Shown here one piece after another: positions 1-6,290 of a DNA stretch of 6,673 bases. A model generated the notes under the pieces. The model made no database searches. It had not been told where the DNA came from and saw only the letters and a list, made by a program, of their open reading frames with translations. The DNA lies in the NCBI GenBank assembly GCA_030917245.1, contig JAUPVA010000035.1, positions 1-6,673 of the forward strand, given 5' to 3'. Positions within the stretch are counted from its first letter, which is position 1. Every line of letters starts with the position of its first letter. This DNA is from Patescibacteria group bacterium. Its GTDB lineage: Bacteria; Patescibacteriota; Saccharimonadia; Saccharimonadales; Saccharimonadaceae. The translations under genes and the position numbers were made by a program.

Positions 1-1113
1 GACAAGAAAACTGATTTCGGTGGTTATTCACCTCAAAATGCCGACCGGCGCTTTCGCGGCAACGTGACCGTCAGACAAGCACTTGACTGGTCTCTCAACG
101 TACCAGCGGTGAAGGTTATGCAGCAAGAAGGATTAGAGAATGCAATATCTGCAGCCGAGAAACTAGGAATATCAACTCTTGATGAAGCCAAAAACTATGG
201 CTTGTCGCTTGCGCTCGGTTCGGCCGAAGTACCGCTGACCGAGATGACGAGTGCATATTCTGCCTATGCCAATCAGGGCGAGCGTTACGAAGAAACGAGC
301 ATTAAAACGATAAAAAACAAATATGATCAAACTATCTTTATCGAGCGCAAGCAAAGCTCTCGTGGCATTAGTACCGAAGGAGCGTATTTATTATCAAATA
401 TTCTGTCTGACAATCAAACACGGAGTGCGGTATTTGGCTCATCACTTACGGTTACCGGTACTGATGGCCGGGTGAAGAATGTAGCAGTAAAGACTGGGAC
501 AACTGATGATTCTCGTGATGCTTGGACGATTGGCTATACCCCAGAAATAGCTGTGGGAGTATGGGTTGGGAATAATGATAATGAAATGATGGCGAATGGT
601 GGAGCAGGAATGGCGGGCCCCATTTGGCGAAACATGATGCGACAGGCGATTGGTTCATCCAATCCAACCTTTGCACAGCCAAGTGGTGTGGTTAAGGCGA
701 CCGTTTGTACCTCTATGGGAACAAAGACTGACGTATTTCTTTCTTCGAATGTACCAAAGCAGTGCAACGAGACTAAAAAGGAGCAGCCAAAAGAAGAAAC
801 TCCTAAGGAAGTCGAAAAAGAAAAATGTAAGATTATAGGCAAGGAGAATCTTGATGCCGACAATGAGGCATGTGTTGTCGATTCTTGCAAGGTTAAAGGT
901 TTAGAAAATCTAGCCGCTAACGACCCGAAGTGTGTTGAACCGCCAAAGGATGCCGACGCGGATGGCGATGGCGTGGCTGATACCAAAGATAAGTGTGCTG
1001 GAACGCCGGCTGGCACAAACGTAGATAGTCAAGGATGCCCGGTAATTACTAACCCTCAAGGGGGAACAGTAAACGGAGCAGGCATCAATGGCAATCGGAT
1101 TAATGGCGGGTAA
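1..1113 (+). CDS. Penicillin-binding protein (transglycosylase/transpeptidase type), C-terminal part, 5' truncated by window edge
   Basis: The frame is open from base 1, so the gene starts upstream; the GTG at 64 lies inside the conserved transpeptidase domain and is not a start. The visible part encodes about 370 residues. The SxN active-site motif (Ser-Leu-Asn) is at 91-99 and the KTG motif (KTGTT) at 490-504; the catalytic SxxK must lie upstream. The stretch after KTG (DAWTIGYTP, then VGVWVGNND) is typical of class A PBPs, which cross-link peptidoglycan outside the membrane. The transpeptidase domain ends near base 660. A tail follows with a Cys pair, a Lys/Glu/Pro-rich linker (about 766-825), a duplicated Cys motif and a calcium-binding-like repeat, then a Gly/Asn-rich end. 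The tail has eight cysteines, an even number compatible with disulfides. The class A assignment is inferred because the transglycosylase half is not visible. ruvA begins 3 nt after the TAA stop. Confidence 0.92.
   Translation, partial: DKKTDFGGYSPQNADRRFRGNVTVRQALDWSLNVPAVKVMQQEGLENAISAAEKLGISTLDEAKNYGLSLALGSAEVPLTEMTSAYSAYANQGERYEETSIKTIKNKYDQTIFIERKQSSRGISTEGAYLLSNILSDNQTRSAVFGSSLTVTGTDGRVKNVAVKTGTTDDSRDAWTIGYTPEIAVGVWVGNNDNEMMANGGAGMAGPIWRNMMRQAIGSSNPTFAQPSGVVKATVCTSMGTKTDVFLSSNVPKQCNETKKEQPKEETPKEVEKEKCKIIGKENLDADNEACVVDSCKVKGLENLAANDPKCVEPPKDADADGDGVADTKDKCAGTPAGTNVDSQGCPVITNPQGGTVNGAGINGNRINGG
826..933 (+). repeat. Duplicated 16-residue Cys-bounded motif in the PBP tail
   Basis: Two in-frame copies, 826-873 and 886-933, are separated by four residues (VVDS), giving a 60-nt period. 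They read CKIIGKENLDADNEAC and CKVKGLENLAANDPKC: 8 of 16 residues are identical, including both bounding cysteines and the G-x-E-N-L core. The DNA is more diverged than the protein pattern, so the duplication is not recent. Each copy could close a small disulfide loop; this is inference. I do not recognise a named domain. Confidence 0.7.
949..1041 (+). other. Thrombospondin type-3-like calcium-binding repeat in the PBP tail
   Basis: The translation shows alternating acidic residues (DADADGDGVAD), then a D-x-C, TPxG, VDxxGCP pattern. This is the signature of TSP type-3 repeats, best known from the linker of OmpA-like proteins and from extracellular adhesins. Acidic side chains would bind Ca2+, and the two cysteines may form a disulfide. 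A single copy is present, near the C-terminus of the PBP and therefore outside the membrane if topology is normal. Confidence 0.75.
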
Positions 1114-1116
1114 GAG

Positions 1117-1689
1117 ATGATTGCTCATGTATATGGAGTTGTCGCCGAGAAATTTAACGGATCCGTCATTATAGATGTTCAGGGGGTAGGCTATGAAATT
1201 CAAGTGCCTGCGATTGATTTTGAATCAGTGTTGCTTGAATCTGAACATAAATTCTATACCTATCATCATGTTCGTGAACAGTCCGATGAATTGTTTGGGT
1301 TTTCGAGCTTAGCTGCAAAAAAACTATTCGAGTTGTTGATTAGCGTGCAAGGAGTGGGCCCAAAAGCTGCGCTTTCAATATTGAGTCTTGGTGCAACGGA
1401 AGCGGTGCGTAATTCGATTGCTAATGCCGACTCCGGCTATATTGCGAAGGCAAGCGGAGTAGGCAAGAAAACGGCCGACCGGGTTGTCGTCGATCTATCG
1501 GATAAAGTTGGATTGCCTTCTTCATTCGTCCACACTGGAGTGGCTCAATCTATTGCTCCAACGAATGATGAAGCATTAGAAGCACTCATGGCACTTGGGT
1601 ACACCTTAGCCGACGGCACGGCGGCACTTGAAGGTGTTGACGTATCGTTGCCTACGGCAGAACGAATTCGTGAGGCATTGAAACAATAA
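1117..1689 (+). CDS. ruvA: Holliday junction branch migration protein RuvA
   Basis: RuvA (190 aa, near the usual 190-205) forms tetramers that hold the four-way junction and load RuvB. An N-terminal OB-fold domain covers residues 1-63, ending in the conserved ELFGF segment. Two helix-hairpin-helix DNA-binding motifs follow: [10 protein letters not shown] around 78-87 and [12 protein letters not shown] around 112-123. After a flexible linker (about 131-147), the small C-terminal domain (148-190, [12 protein letters not shown]) is the RuvB-binding part. The ATG at 1117 gives the canonical N-terminus (MIAHVYGVV) and lies 3 nt after the PBP stop. The preceding GGCGGG is a poor ribosome binding site, so translation probably depends on coupling to the upstream gene. 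In the acidic-pin region the segment reads [10 protein letters not shown], with Gln where E. coli has the second acidic residue. Confidence 0.97.
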   Translation: MIAHVYGVVAEKFNGSVIIDVQGVGYEIQVPAIDFESVLLESEHKFYTYHHVREQSDELFGFSSLAAKKLFELLISVQGVGPKAALSILSLGATEAVRNSIANADSGYIAKASGVGKKTADRVVVDLSDKVGLPSSFVHTGVAQSIAPTNDEALEALMALGYTLADGTAALEGVDVSLPTAERIREALKQ

Positions 1690-2687
1690 TGGCCATCCAG
1701 CGAATTGTCGACACTGAAGTGTACGAGGCAGATACTGACGAGCAGATAATAGAGATTACGCTCCGCCCTCAGACGTTTGACGAGTATGTCGGTCAAGATC
1801 GCTTAAAGAAGAATCTTAAGCTAGCAATCGAAGCGGCAAAAAAAAGAGGTGAGCCAATTGATCATGTGTTGCTGTATGGCCCGCCTGGTCTCGGCAAGAC
1901 CACCATGGCAAGCGTCATCGCGAATGAAATGGGAGCTGGGCTTCGAGTAACTGCTGGGCCGGCTATTGAACGTGCCGGTGACCTAGCGAGTATCTTAACG
2001 AATTTGACCGATGGGGACATTTTGTTTATTGATGAGATTCATCGATTGAGCCGGGCTGTCGAAGAAGTGCTGTATTCTGCCATGGAAGATTTTAAACTGG
2101 ATATTGTTATAGGAAAAGGCCCGGCGGCACGAAGCGTTCGTCTTGATTTGCCAAAATTTACTGTAATAGGAGCAACGACGCGAACAGGGAGCCTTGCGGC
2201 CCCGCTGAGGGATCGGTTTGGACACTTGCATCGACTTGAATTTTATAATGACACGGAAATTGCACAGATCATTACCAGGGCGGCCCGAATATTAAATGCC
2301 GAAATTGAAGCCGAGTCTGCCCAGATGTTGTCGACGCGCGCCAGGCTAACACCCCGCATTGCTAACCGTTTGTTGAAGCGAGTACGCGACTATGCAGATG
2401 TAAACGGCGACGGCATTATTGATACGAAAGTTACCCATGGTGCGCTTGCTATGATGGAAATCGATGAGATGGGTCTTGATCCTGCTGACCGTAGCTTACT
2501 GGTGAGGATTATTGAAAATTATGGCGACAACCCTGTTGGGCTGAATACGATTGCTGCATTGACTGGCGATGAAACAAGCACCATTGAAGATTTTTATGAA
2601 CCGTATCTTATGCAAATTGGCTTCATCGAGCGTACACCTCGAGGCAGAAGGGTAACCCAGAAAGCCCGAAAACATGTTGGACGGTAA
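1689..2687 (+). CDS. ruvB: Holliday junction branch migration helicase RuvB
   Basis: RuvB (332 aa, normal length) is the hexameric AAA+ motor that drives branch migration with RuvA. Visible motifs: Walker [10 protein letters not shown] at residues 64-72, Walker B ILFIDEIH at 111-118, sensor 1 GATTRTG at 161-167, the arginine-finger segment APLRDRFG at 171-178 (R174 the likely finger), a sensor-2 region [11 protein letters not shown] at 221-231, and a C-terminal winged-helix domain from about 255 ending [10 protein letters not shown]. The ATG overlaps the ruvA stop by one base (TAATG at 1687-1691), so translation is very likely coupled and the two partners are made together. All core catalytic residues appear intact. 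Confidence 0.98.
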   Translation: MAIQRIVDTEVYEADTDEQIIEITLRPQTFDEYVGQDRLKKNLKLAIEAAKKRGEPIDHVLLYGPPGLGKTTMASVIANEMGAGLRVTAGPAIERAGDLASILTNLTDGDILFIDEIHRLSRAVEEVLYSAMEDFKLDIVIGKGPAARSVRLDLPKFTVIGATTRTGSLAAPLRDRFGHLHRLEFYNDTEIAQIITRAARILNAEIEAESAQMLSTRARLTPRIANRLLKRVRDYADVNGDGIIDTKVTHGALAMMEIDEMGLDPADRSLLVRIIENYGDNPVGLNTIAALTGDETSTIEDFYEPYLMQIGFIERTPRGRRVTQKARKHVGR

Positions 2688-2693
2688 AACGAT

Positions 2694-2708
2694 TGGTATA
2701 CTGATAGC
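2694..2708 (+). promoter_or_regulatory. Extended -10 promoter predicting a leaderless mRNA for the PH-domain gene
   Basis: The 21-nt gap after ruvB contains TGGTATACT (TG at 2694-2695, TATACT at 2697-2702) followed by six bases and then the ATG at 2709. An extended -10 needs no strong -35, and none is seen at 16-18 nt spacing (a TTGGAC at 2677-2682 is only 14 nt away). With a usual 6-nt discriminator, the transcription start is the A of the ATG. No Shine-Dalgarno sequence is present, which fits. The same arrangement occurs before two other genes here. Confidence 0.6.
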
Positions 2709-3458
2709 ATGAGTGAAGATAGAAGCGAGCTACAGCCATCATCGCATGTGAAAAATGCTCCCGATACAATGCCTGGACATAATTACGATCCTCAAATTCG
2801 AACCCAACACGCTAACGAGCCTAAAGTGGTTCATGCGGCTCGTAACCCAGAAGCTGCCGGACTTCACGTCAGTGATGACAATAAGCAGAGACATGAAAAA
2901 TCTATGCGACGCTATCCTCATCTCAATCTTAGCGAAGGGGAGTTTGTTGTATTAGACGTTAAACGACATCCGATCGGCTTATTTTTGCCAGCCCTTGCAA
3001 CGATAGTGGCGTTACTTTCTATCACCGCGGTTCTTATTTTATATCCTTCTGATGTCTCGAGCGGTATGTCCACTTCGTTACCTTCGTACGAAAACGTATT
3101 GGTTGTTATGATTCTTCTCATGATTCTCGTCATGACGGGCGGAGCGATTGCCGTATGGGTATATTTACAAAATCAATTCTATATGACTAATGAGAGTGTC
3201 ATTCAAGAAATACAACATGGCTTATTTTCACGGCATGAGCAGACAGTCAGTTTAGGTAGTATCGAAGACGCGAGTTTTAAACAATCGGGACTTCTTCAAA
3301 GTATGCTAGACTATGGCACTGTTCGCTTAAGTACCGAAGGTGAAGAAACTACCTATAGTTTTTCGTTCGTACAAAATCCTCGACGCCATATCGCCATTTT
3401 GAATAACGCTGTCGAAGCGTTCAAAAACGGTCGACCAGTCGACCCATATGAAACATAA
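2709..3458 (+). CDS. Membrane protein with bacterial PH domain (bPH2/DUF304-like)
   Basis: This 249-residue protein has a long hydrophilic, probably disordered N-terminus (1-83), two hydrophobic segments (about 89-112 and 129-152) forming a membrane hairpin, and a C-terminal domain (about 155-237). That domain begins NQFYMTNESVI and continues with the pattern of bacterial PH domains: a short beta segment with GLFSRHEQTVSLGSIEDASF, then DYGTVRLSTEG and a final helix. This architecture (two TM helices, then one bPH domain) is common among small membrane proteins of unknown function. If both ends are cytoplasmic, the PH domain would lie on the inner face, but topology is inferred. It follows ruvB by 21 nt but seems to have its own promoter, so a functional link to RuvAB is not implied. 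The exact role is unknown. Confidence 0.85.
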   Translation: MSEDRSELQPSSHVKNAPDTMPGHNYDPQIRTQHANEPKVVHAARNPEAAGLHVSDDNKQRHEKSMRRYPHLNLSEGEFVVLDVKRHPIGLFLPALATIVALLSITAVLILYPSDVSSGMSTSLPSYENVLVVMILLMILVMTGGAIAVWVYLQNQFYMTNESVIQEIQHGLFSRHEQTVSLGSIEDASFKQSGLLQSMLDYGTVRLSTEGEETTYSFSFVQNPRRHIAILNNAVEAFKNGRPVDPYET

Positions 3459-3466
3459 CGCGTTAT
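3455..3466. repeat. 12-bp perfect palindrome holding the two convergent stop codons
   Basis: ATAACGCGTTAT is its own reverse complement. The plus-strand TAA (3456-3458) ends the PH-domain gene and the minus-strand TAA (3465-3463) ends the pilin gene, with only CGCG between them. It is too short and lacks a U-tract, so it is not a convincing intrinsic terminator. Confidence 0.9.
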
Positions 3467-3849
3467 TTGCGACTATCTTTAATGTAGTCGGCTTCGTTTT
3501 CGAGTGCAGCTCGTAAGCTATAGCTTTTGCATGAGTCGCCTGTGCAGTTTTTGCCCTCGTAACTAAGGCTCGAGTCGGCTTTGCCGATTTCGACGCCGTT
3601 AGGGTCCTTGAATAAAGCGGGATCAACTGATGGCAAGGTTGATGCTGATAAAGTTTTTGGATACTGATTCTTTGAGGGGTAATACACCTCCTCGAGAGCA
3701 TAGTATAGAGCGTTAATTGAAACCTTTCGTGCATCGTCTCTGGTAGAGGTTTCGAGTGCGGTTTTTTGTGTCCAGAATACGGCGCCGATTACTATCAGTA
3801 AGACAATAAGCGCTAGTAATTCTATGACGGTAAACCCTCGCTGTTTCAT
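3463..3849 (-). CDS. Type IV pilin / pseudopilin-like protein
   Basis: The 128-residue protein starts MKQRGFTVIELLAL, a class III (type IV prepilin) signal: a 5-residue basic leader ending in Gly, cleavage predicted between G5 and F6, and Glu at mature position 5. A hydrophobic helix runs to about residue 25. The rest has the pseudopilin pattern: a helix with RDDARKVSINALYYALEEVYY, a NQYPKTL segment, a short globular part, and a Cys pair (C102, C107) likely to form a disulfide. It would be processed by PilD and assembled into a pilus or related fibre by the type IV pilus machinery; whether it is a major or minor pilin cannot be told. The frame stays open to 4071, but the ATG at 3849 is chosen because it gives the exact prepilin signal and follows a promoter at leaderless distance. 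It diverges from recA and converges on the PH-domain gene. Confidence 0.9.
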   Translation of the reverse strand: MKQRGFTVIELLALIVLLIVIGAVFWTQKTALETSTRDDARKVSINALYYALEEVYYPSKNQYPKTLSASTLPSVDPALFKDPNGVEIGKADSSLSYEGKNCTGDSCKSYSLRAALENEADYIKDSRK

Positions 3850-3865
3850 GATGGGTATTATAGCA
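3850..3865 (-). promoter_or_regulatory. Extended -10 promoter predicting a leaderless mRNA for the pilin gene
   Basis: Read on the minus strand, TGC (3865-3863) is followed by a consensus TATAAT (3862-3857), seven bases, and the ATG at 3849. A transcription start at or one base before the A is expected. No Shine-Dalgarno sequence fits in the gap, and no good -35 is visible at 16-18 nt. The upstream half overlaps one arm of the inverted repeat at 3862-3892. Confidence 0.6.
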
Positions 3866-3892
3866 CGAACTCTTGAGACAAACTGTCGTGCT
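3862..3892. repeat. 7-bp inverted repeat between the pilin and recA genes
   Basis: Arms AGCACGA (3862-3868) and TCGTGCT (3886-3892) are perfect inverted copies separated by 17 nt, so arm centres are 24 bp apart, slightly over two helical turns. The left arm overlaps the extended -10 of the pilin promoter and the span covers its -35 region, a position suited to a repressor operator. It does not match GAAC-N4-GTTC or CTG-N10-CAG SOS boxes. Operator function is inference; a 7-bp pair can occur by chance. Confidence 0.4.
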
Positions 3893-3908
3893 TCGGACCA
3901 GGGCATTA

Positions 3909-3938
3909 CTGGAAAAGAGCTTGAAATCAACGTATAAT
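3909..3938 (+). promoter_or_regulatory. Candidate recA promoter
   Basis: A consensus -10 hexamer TATAAT lies at 3933-3938. The only -35 candidate at suitable spacing is CTGGAA (3909-3914, 18-nt spacer), which matches TTGACA at just 3 of 6 positions. There is no TG before the -10. Transcription should begin near 3945, giving a leader of about 25 nt. I see no SOS box overlapping it. Confidence 0.5.
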
Positions 3939-3955
3939 AAGGTTTAGAAATAAGC

Positions 3956-3969
3956 GAGGGAGAACTACT
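3956..3969 (+). promoter_or_regulatory. recA ribosome binding site supporting the GTG start
   Basis: GAGGGAG at 3956-3962 includes the core GGAG (3959-3962), placed 7 nt before the GTG at 3970. This is the best Shine-Dalgarno sequence in the window. The next in-frame ATG (3997) has nothing comparable upstream, so GTG is the favoured start. Confidence 0.75.
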
Positions 3970-5007
3970 GTGGCGAAAAAGGCCGAGAAACCTGCAATGT
4001 CGAAGGAAAAACCAGACCAAGAAGGTAAGTTGAAAGCTTTGGGCTTGGCAATGGACCAGATCACCAAGCAATTTGGTGACGGGTCAATAATGAAGCTAGG
4101 AGAGGCGAAGAAAGTTGATATCGAGCTTCTACCGAGCGGCGCCCTCAGTCTTGACATCGCGCTTGGCGGTGGTTATCCAAAAGGTCGAATTATCGAGATC
4201 TATGGACCTGAGAGCTCGGGAAAGACGACATTAACCCTGCATGCTATCGCCGAAATCCAGAAGCAGGGTGGCACCGCGGCATTTATCGATGCCGAACACG
4301 CATTAGACCCTGCGTACGCTAAGAAGTTAGGCGTCGATACTGATAATCTTCTTGTCAGTCAACCAGATAATGGAGAGCAAGCATTAGAGATTGCTGAAAC
4401 ATTGGTACGTTCAAATGCTGTAGACCTGATTGTAGTAGACTCGGTGGCGGCTCTGGTACCACAAGCTGAAATAGATGGAGATATGGGCGATAGCCACATG
4501 GGGCTTCAAGCTCGATTGATGAGCCAGGCGCTGCGTAAATTGACTGGCATCATTAATAAGTCAAAAGCAACCGTTATTTTCATTAATCAAATTCGTATGA
4601 AGATCGGCGTTATGTTTGGGAACCCTGAAACGACAACAGGCGGTAACGCGTTGAAGTTTTATGCATCGGTACGACTTGATATTCGCCGAATCGGACAACT
4701 TAAAGTTGGTGAAGAGATTATTGGCAATAGAACGAAGGTGAAGGTCGTAAAAAACAAGATAGCCCCTCCGTTCAGGACGGCCGAATTCGATATTATGTAT
4801 AACGAAGGTATTTCTAGGACTGGAGACGTCTTGGATCTTGCCGCATTGCATGGTGTGGTTGGGAAGTCTGGGGCTTGGTACGACTATAAAGATGCCAAAA
4901 TTGGTCAAGGACGTGAAGCCGTGAAGGTGTACTTGAAAGAAAACAGTGAAGTACTTGCAGAGATTGAGACTGAAGTGCGCAATCGTGTAGCCGCACAAGA
5001 CGCCTAG
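3970..5007 (+). CDS. recA: Recombinase RecA
   Basis: RecA (345 aa) forms ATP-dependent filaments on single-stranded DNA, carries out homology search and strand exchange, and in many bacteria triggers LexA cleavage. The Walker A motif GPESSGKTT is at residues 79-87, Walker [11 protein letters not shown] follows around 156-165, and the L2 DNA-binding loop with [17 protein letters not shown] is intact. Relative to E. coli, the core begins about a dozen residues later because of a Lys/Glu-rich N-terminal extension ([18 protein letters not shown]). The C-terminus ends after [13 protein letters not shown], without the long acidic tail that tunes E. coli RecA. The start is GTG with a good ribosome binding site. 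No intein or frameshift is seen. recX follows 25 nt downstream and is probably cotranscribed. Confidence 0.99.
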   Translation: MAKKAEKPAMSKEKPDQEGKLKALGLAMDQITKQFGDGSIMKLGEAKKVDIELLPSGALSLDIALGGGYPKGRIIEIYGPESSGKTTLTLHAIAEIQKQGGTAAFIDAEHALDPAYAKKLGVDTDNLLVSQPDNGEQALEIAETLVRSNAVDLIVVDSVAALVPQAEIDGDMGDSHMGLQARLMSQALRKLTGIINKSKATVIFINQIRMKIGVMFGNPETTTGGNALKFYASVRLDIRRIGQLKVGEEIIGNRTKVKVVKNKIAPPFRTAEFDIMYNEGISRTGDVLDLAALHGVVGKSGAWYDYKDAKIGQGREAVKVYLKENSEVLAEIETEVRNRVAAQDA

Positions 5008-5032
5008 CTCTCGCTACTGGCTAGAAGGGTAT

Positions 5033-5689
5033 ATGAAGATTACTCATATACAGATTCAGGCGAAAAATAAAGATCGCGTGAATGTTTCGGTTGATGGCGA
5101 GTATCGATTCTCGTTAGATCTATTTCAGATTGTCGAATTGGGTATAAAAGTGGGTCACGACTATTCCGAGTCAGAACTTACTGAGATTGAAAACGAGAGT
5201 CAATTTGGAAAGCTGTACAGCAGAGCACTTGAGTATACGTTTCTTCGCCCGCACTCTAAGCGAGAAATTGAGAATTATCTATGGCGTAAGACAAGACCAA
5301 CAAGATACAAAGCACGTGATGGTCAGATTAAAGATCGTCCAGGGGTGTCATCGACTATTGCAGACCGAGTATTGACAAGACTAATCGAAAAAGGGCACGT
5401 TGATGACGAAAAATTCGCTCGCTTTTGGGTAGAAAACAGGCATCGATCAAAGGGTGTAAGTCGTCGAAAATTGATGGCAGAGCTTCGACAAAAAGGGATT
5501 GAACAATCTATCATTGAAAATGCTTTTAATGAGTCGGTCAGATCAGACGACAACGAGCTGGCTAAGCTGATACTAAAAAAACAGGGCCGCTATGAAAATG
5601 AGCAAAAGTTAATTGCCTACCTCGCTCGTCAAGGTTTTAGCTATGAAGATATCAAAGCCGCTCTATCTGCAAATAAAGACCAAGACTAG
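5033..5689 (+). CDS. recX: Regulatory protein RecX
   Basis: RecX binds in the groove of RecA filaments and limits their growth or activity. The 218-residue product has an N-terminal beta-rich segment (about 1-45, with VSVDGEYRFSLDLFQI), seen in longer RecX proteins, followed by tandem three-helix repeats at about 60-125, 127-168 and 173-212. Diagnostic patches are LRPHSKREIENYL, GHVDDEKFARFWVENR and LRQKGIEQSIIENAF. A basic insertion (about 85-107, rich in Arg/Lys) interrupts the first repeat. Location directly after recA supports the assignment. The ribosome binding site is weak (AAGGG ending 3 nt before the ATG). The TAG stop overlaps the stop of the convergent PRC-barrel gene. Confidence 0.93.
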   Translation: MKITHIQIQAKNKDRVNVSVDGEYRFSLDLFQIVELGIKVGHDYSESELTEIENESQFGKLYSRALEYTFLRPHSKREIENYLWRKTRPTRYKARDGQIKDRPGVSSTIADRVLTRLIEKGHVDDEKFARFWVENRHRSKGVSRRKLMAELRQKGIEQSIIENAFNESVRSDDNELAKLILKKQGRYENEQKLIAYLARQGFSYEDIKAALSANKDQD

Positions 5690-6273
5690 CTGTGTTCGGC
5701 GCGTCGTATAGCTTCTGGCTGTACGTTGCCTGTTCGAAAGGGGTTGGAATATTCGCGAACAATATTTTTTGTTGGTTCTGGCTCACGAATCGATCCGGTA
5801 TCTACTTTTATATGAGCACTGCTCACCTCAAGAATCTGTGAGCGATGAATAAGAAGTTCGGTTTCGCCTAAGCTCCTGAGCAGGGGCCTTTTAACGACAA
5901 TTTGTTGAACGGAGTAGCTCCCCGCGTCAACGTTAAAGCCCTGTATTTTACCCAGTTTCTTTTTGTGTTCATCAATAACCGGAAGGCCAACCAGCTCAAA
6001 GTCGTAATCGCTGACTTGCTTAATGCGTATGACATCGTTTTCACCGACAAACTCATCGCTGCTGTCAACGATAAAGCCTAAATTGGAGAGCTCGCGGACG
6101 TCCACGGGTCGTAGATACGAAGGGTGTTCATCTAGCATAGATCCTTCTAGCTCGTATGCGACTATTGTTAGATCTCTCGGATCAACAAGCACCCTGGAGG
6201 TCAGGGCAAGTTGAGCACCTGTCTGTAAGCTCATGACAGGTGTTTTAAGTAGTCTTACGTGCGGTATAAGCAT
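5686..6273 (-). CDS. PRC-barrel domain protein
   Basis: The 195-residue, soluble-looking protein has two regions resembling PRC-barrel modules. The first, about 12-80, starts VMSLQTGAQLALTSRVLVDPRDLTIVAYEL. The second, about 90-158, includes GLPVIDEHKKKLGKIQGF and ends IHRSQILEVSSAHIKV. PRC barrels are small beta barrels found in photosynthetic reaction-centre H subunits and in RimM, usually mediating protein-protein or protein-RNA contacts. A charged tail of about 35 residues follows. No signal peptide or TM segment is seen. The ATG at 6273 is preceded by an extended -10 at leaderless distance. The gene is 17 nt downstream of the 90-residue TM protein and may be partly cotranscribed with it. 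The cellular role is unknown. Confidence 0.8.
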   Translation of the reverse strand: MLIPHVRLLKTPVMSLQTGAQLALTSRVLVDPRDLTIVAYELEGSMLDEHPSYLRPVDVRELSNLGFIVDSSDEFVGENDVIRIKQVSDYDFELVGLPVIDEHKKKLGKIQGFNVDAGSYSVQQIVVKRPLLRSLGETELLIHRSQILEVSSAHIKVDTGSIREPEPTKNIVREYSNPFRTGNVQPEAIRRAEHS

Positions 6274-6288
6274 AGGCTAAGTATAGCA
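6274..6288 (-). promoter_or_regulatory. Extended -10 promoter predicting a leaderless mRNA for the PRC-barrel gene
   Basis: On the minus strand TGC (6288-6286) is followed by TATACT (6285-6280), six bases, then the ATG at 6273. Almost the whole 17-nt intergenic gap is this element. No Shine-Dalgarno sequence is present and no -35 is evident. It has the same layout as the promoter at 2694-2708. Confidence 0.6.
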
Positions 6289-6290
6289 GT

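Noticed and set aside
64..66. GTG as a start codon for the PBP
   Set aside because: The frame is open upstream to base 1 and encodes conserved transpeptidase sequence there; the GTG codes for Val within the VTVRQAL-type motif.
534..1016. Minus-strand open frame of 160 codons
   Set aside because: It lies entirely opposite the PBP, has no ribosome binding site or recognisable domain, and is a shadow of the coding strand.
2677..2702. TTGGAC as the -35 partner of the TATACT at 2697
   Set aside because: The spacer is only 14 nt, too short for a standard promoter; the TG extension is the more likely recognition element.
3430..3444. Direct repeat GTCGACC-A-GTCGACC near the end of the PH-domain gene
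   Set aside because: Short, within coding sequence and readily explained by codons for GRPVDP.
3850..4071. Upstream extension of the pilin frame on the minus strand to an ATG at 4071
   Set aside because: It overlaps the recA start and its promoter, the peptide is not protein-like, and the prepilin signal demands a start at 3849.
4561..4998. Minus-strand open frame of 145 codons opposite recA
   Set aside because: Shadow of recA, with no supporting motif.
5004..5024. CTAGC/GCTAG inverted repeat between recA and recX as a terminator
   Set aside because: Five-bp stem with an 11-nt loop and no U-tract; too weak, and the left arm contains the recA stop codon.
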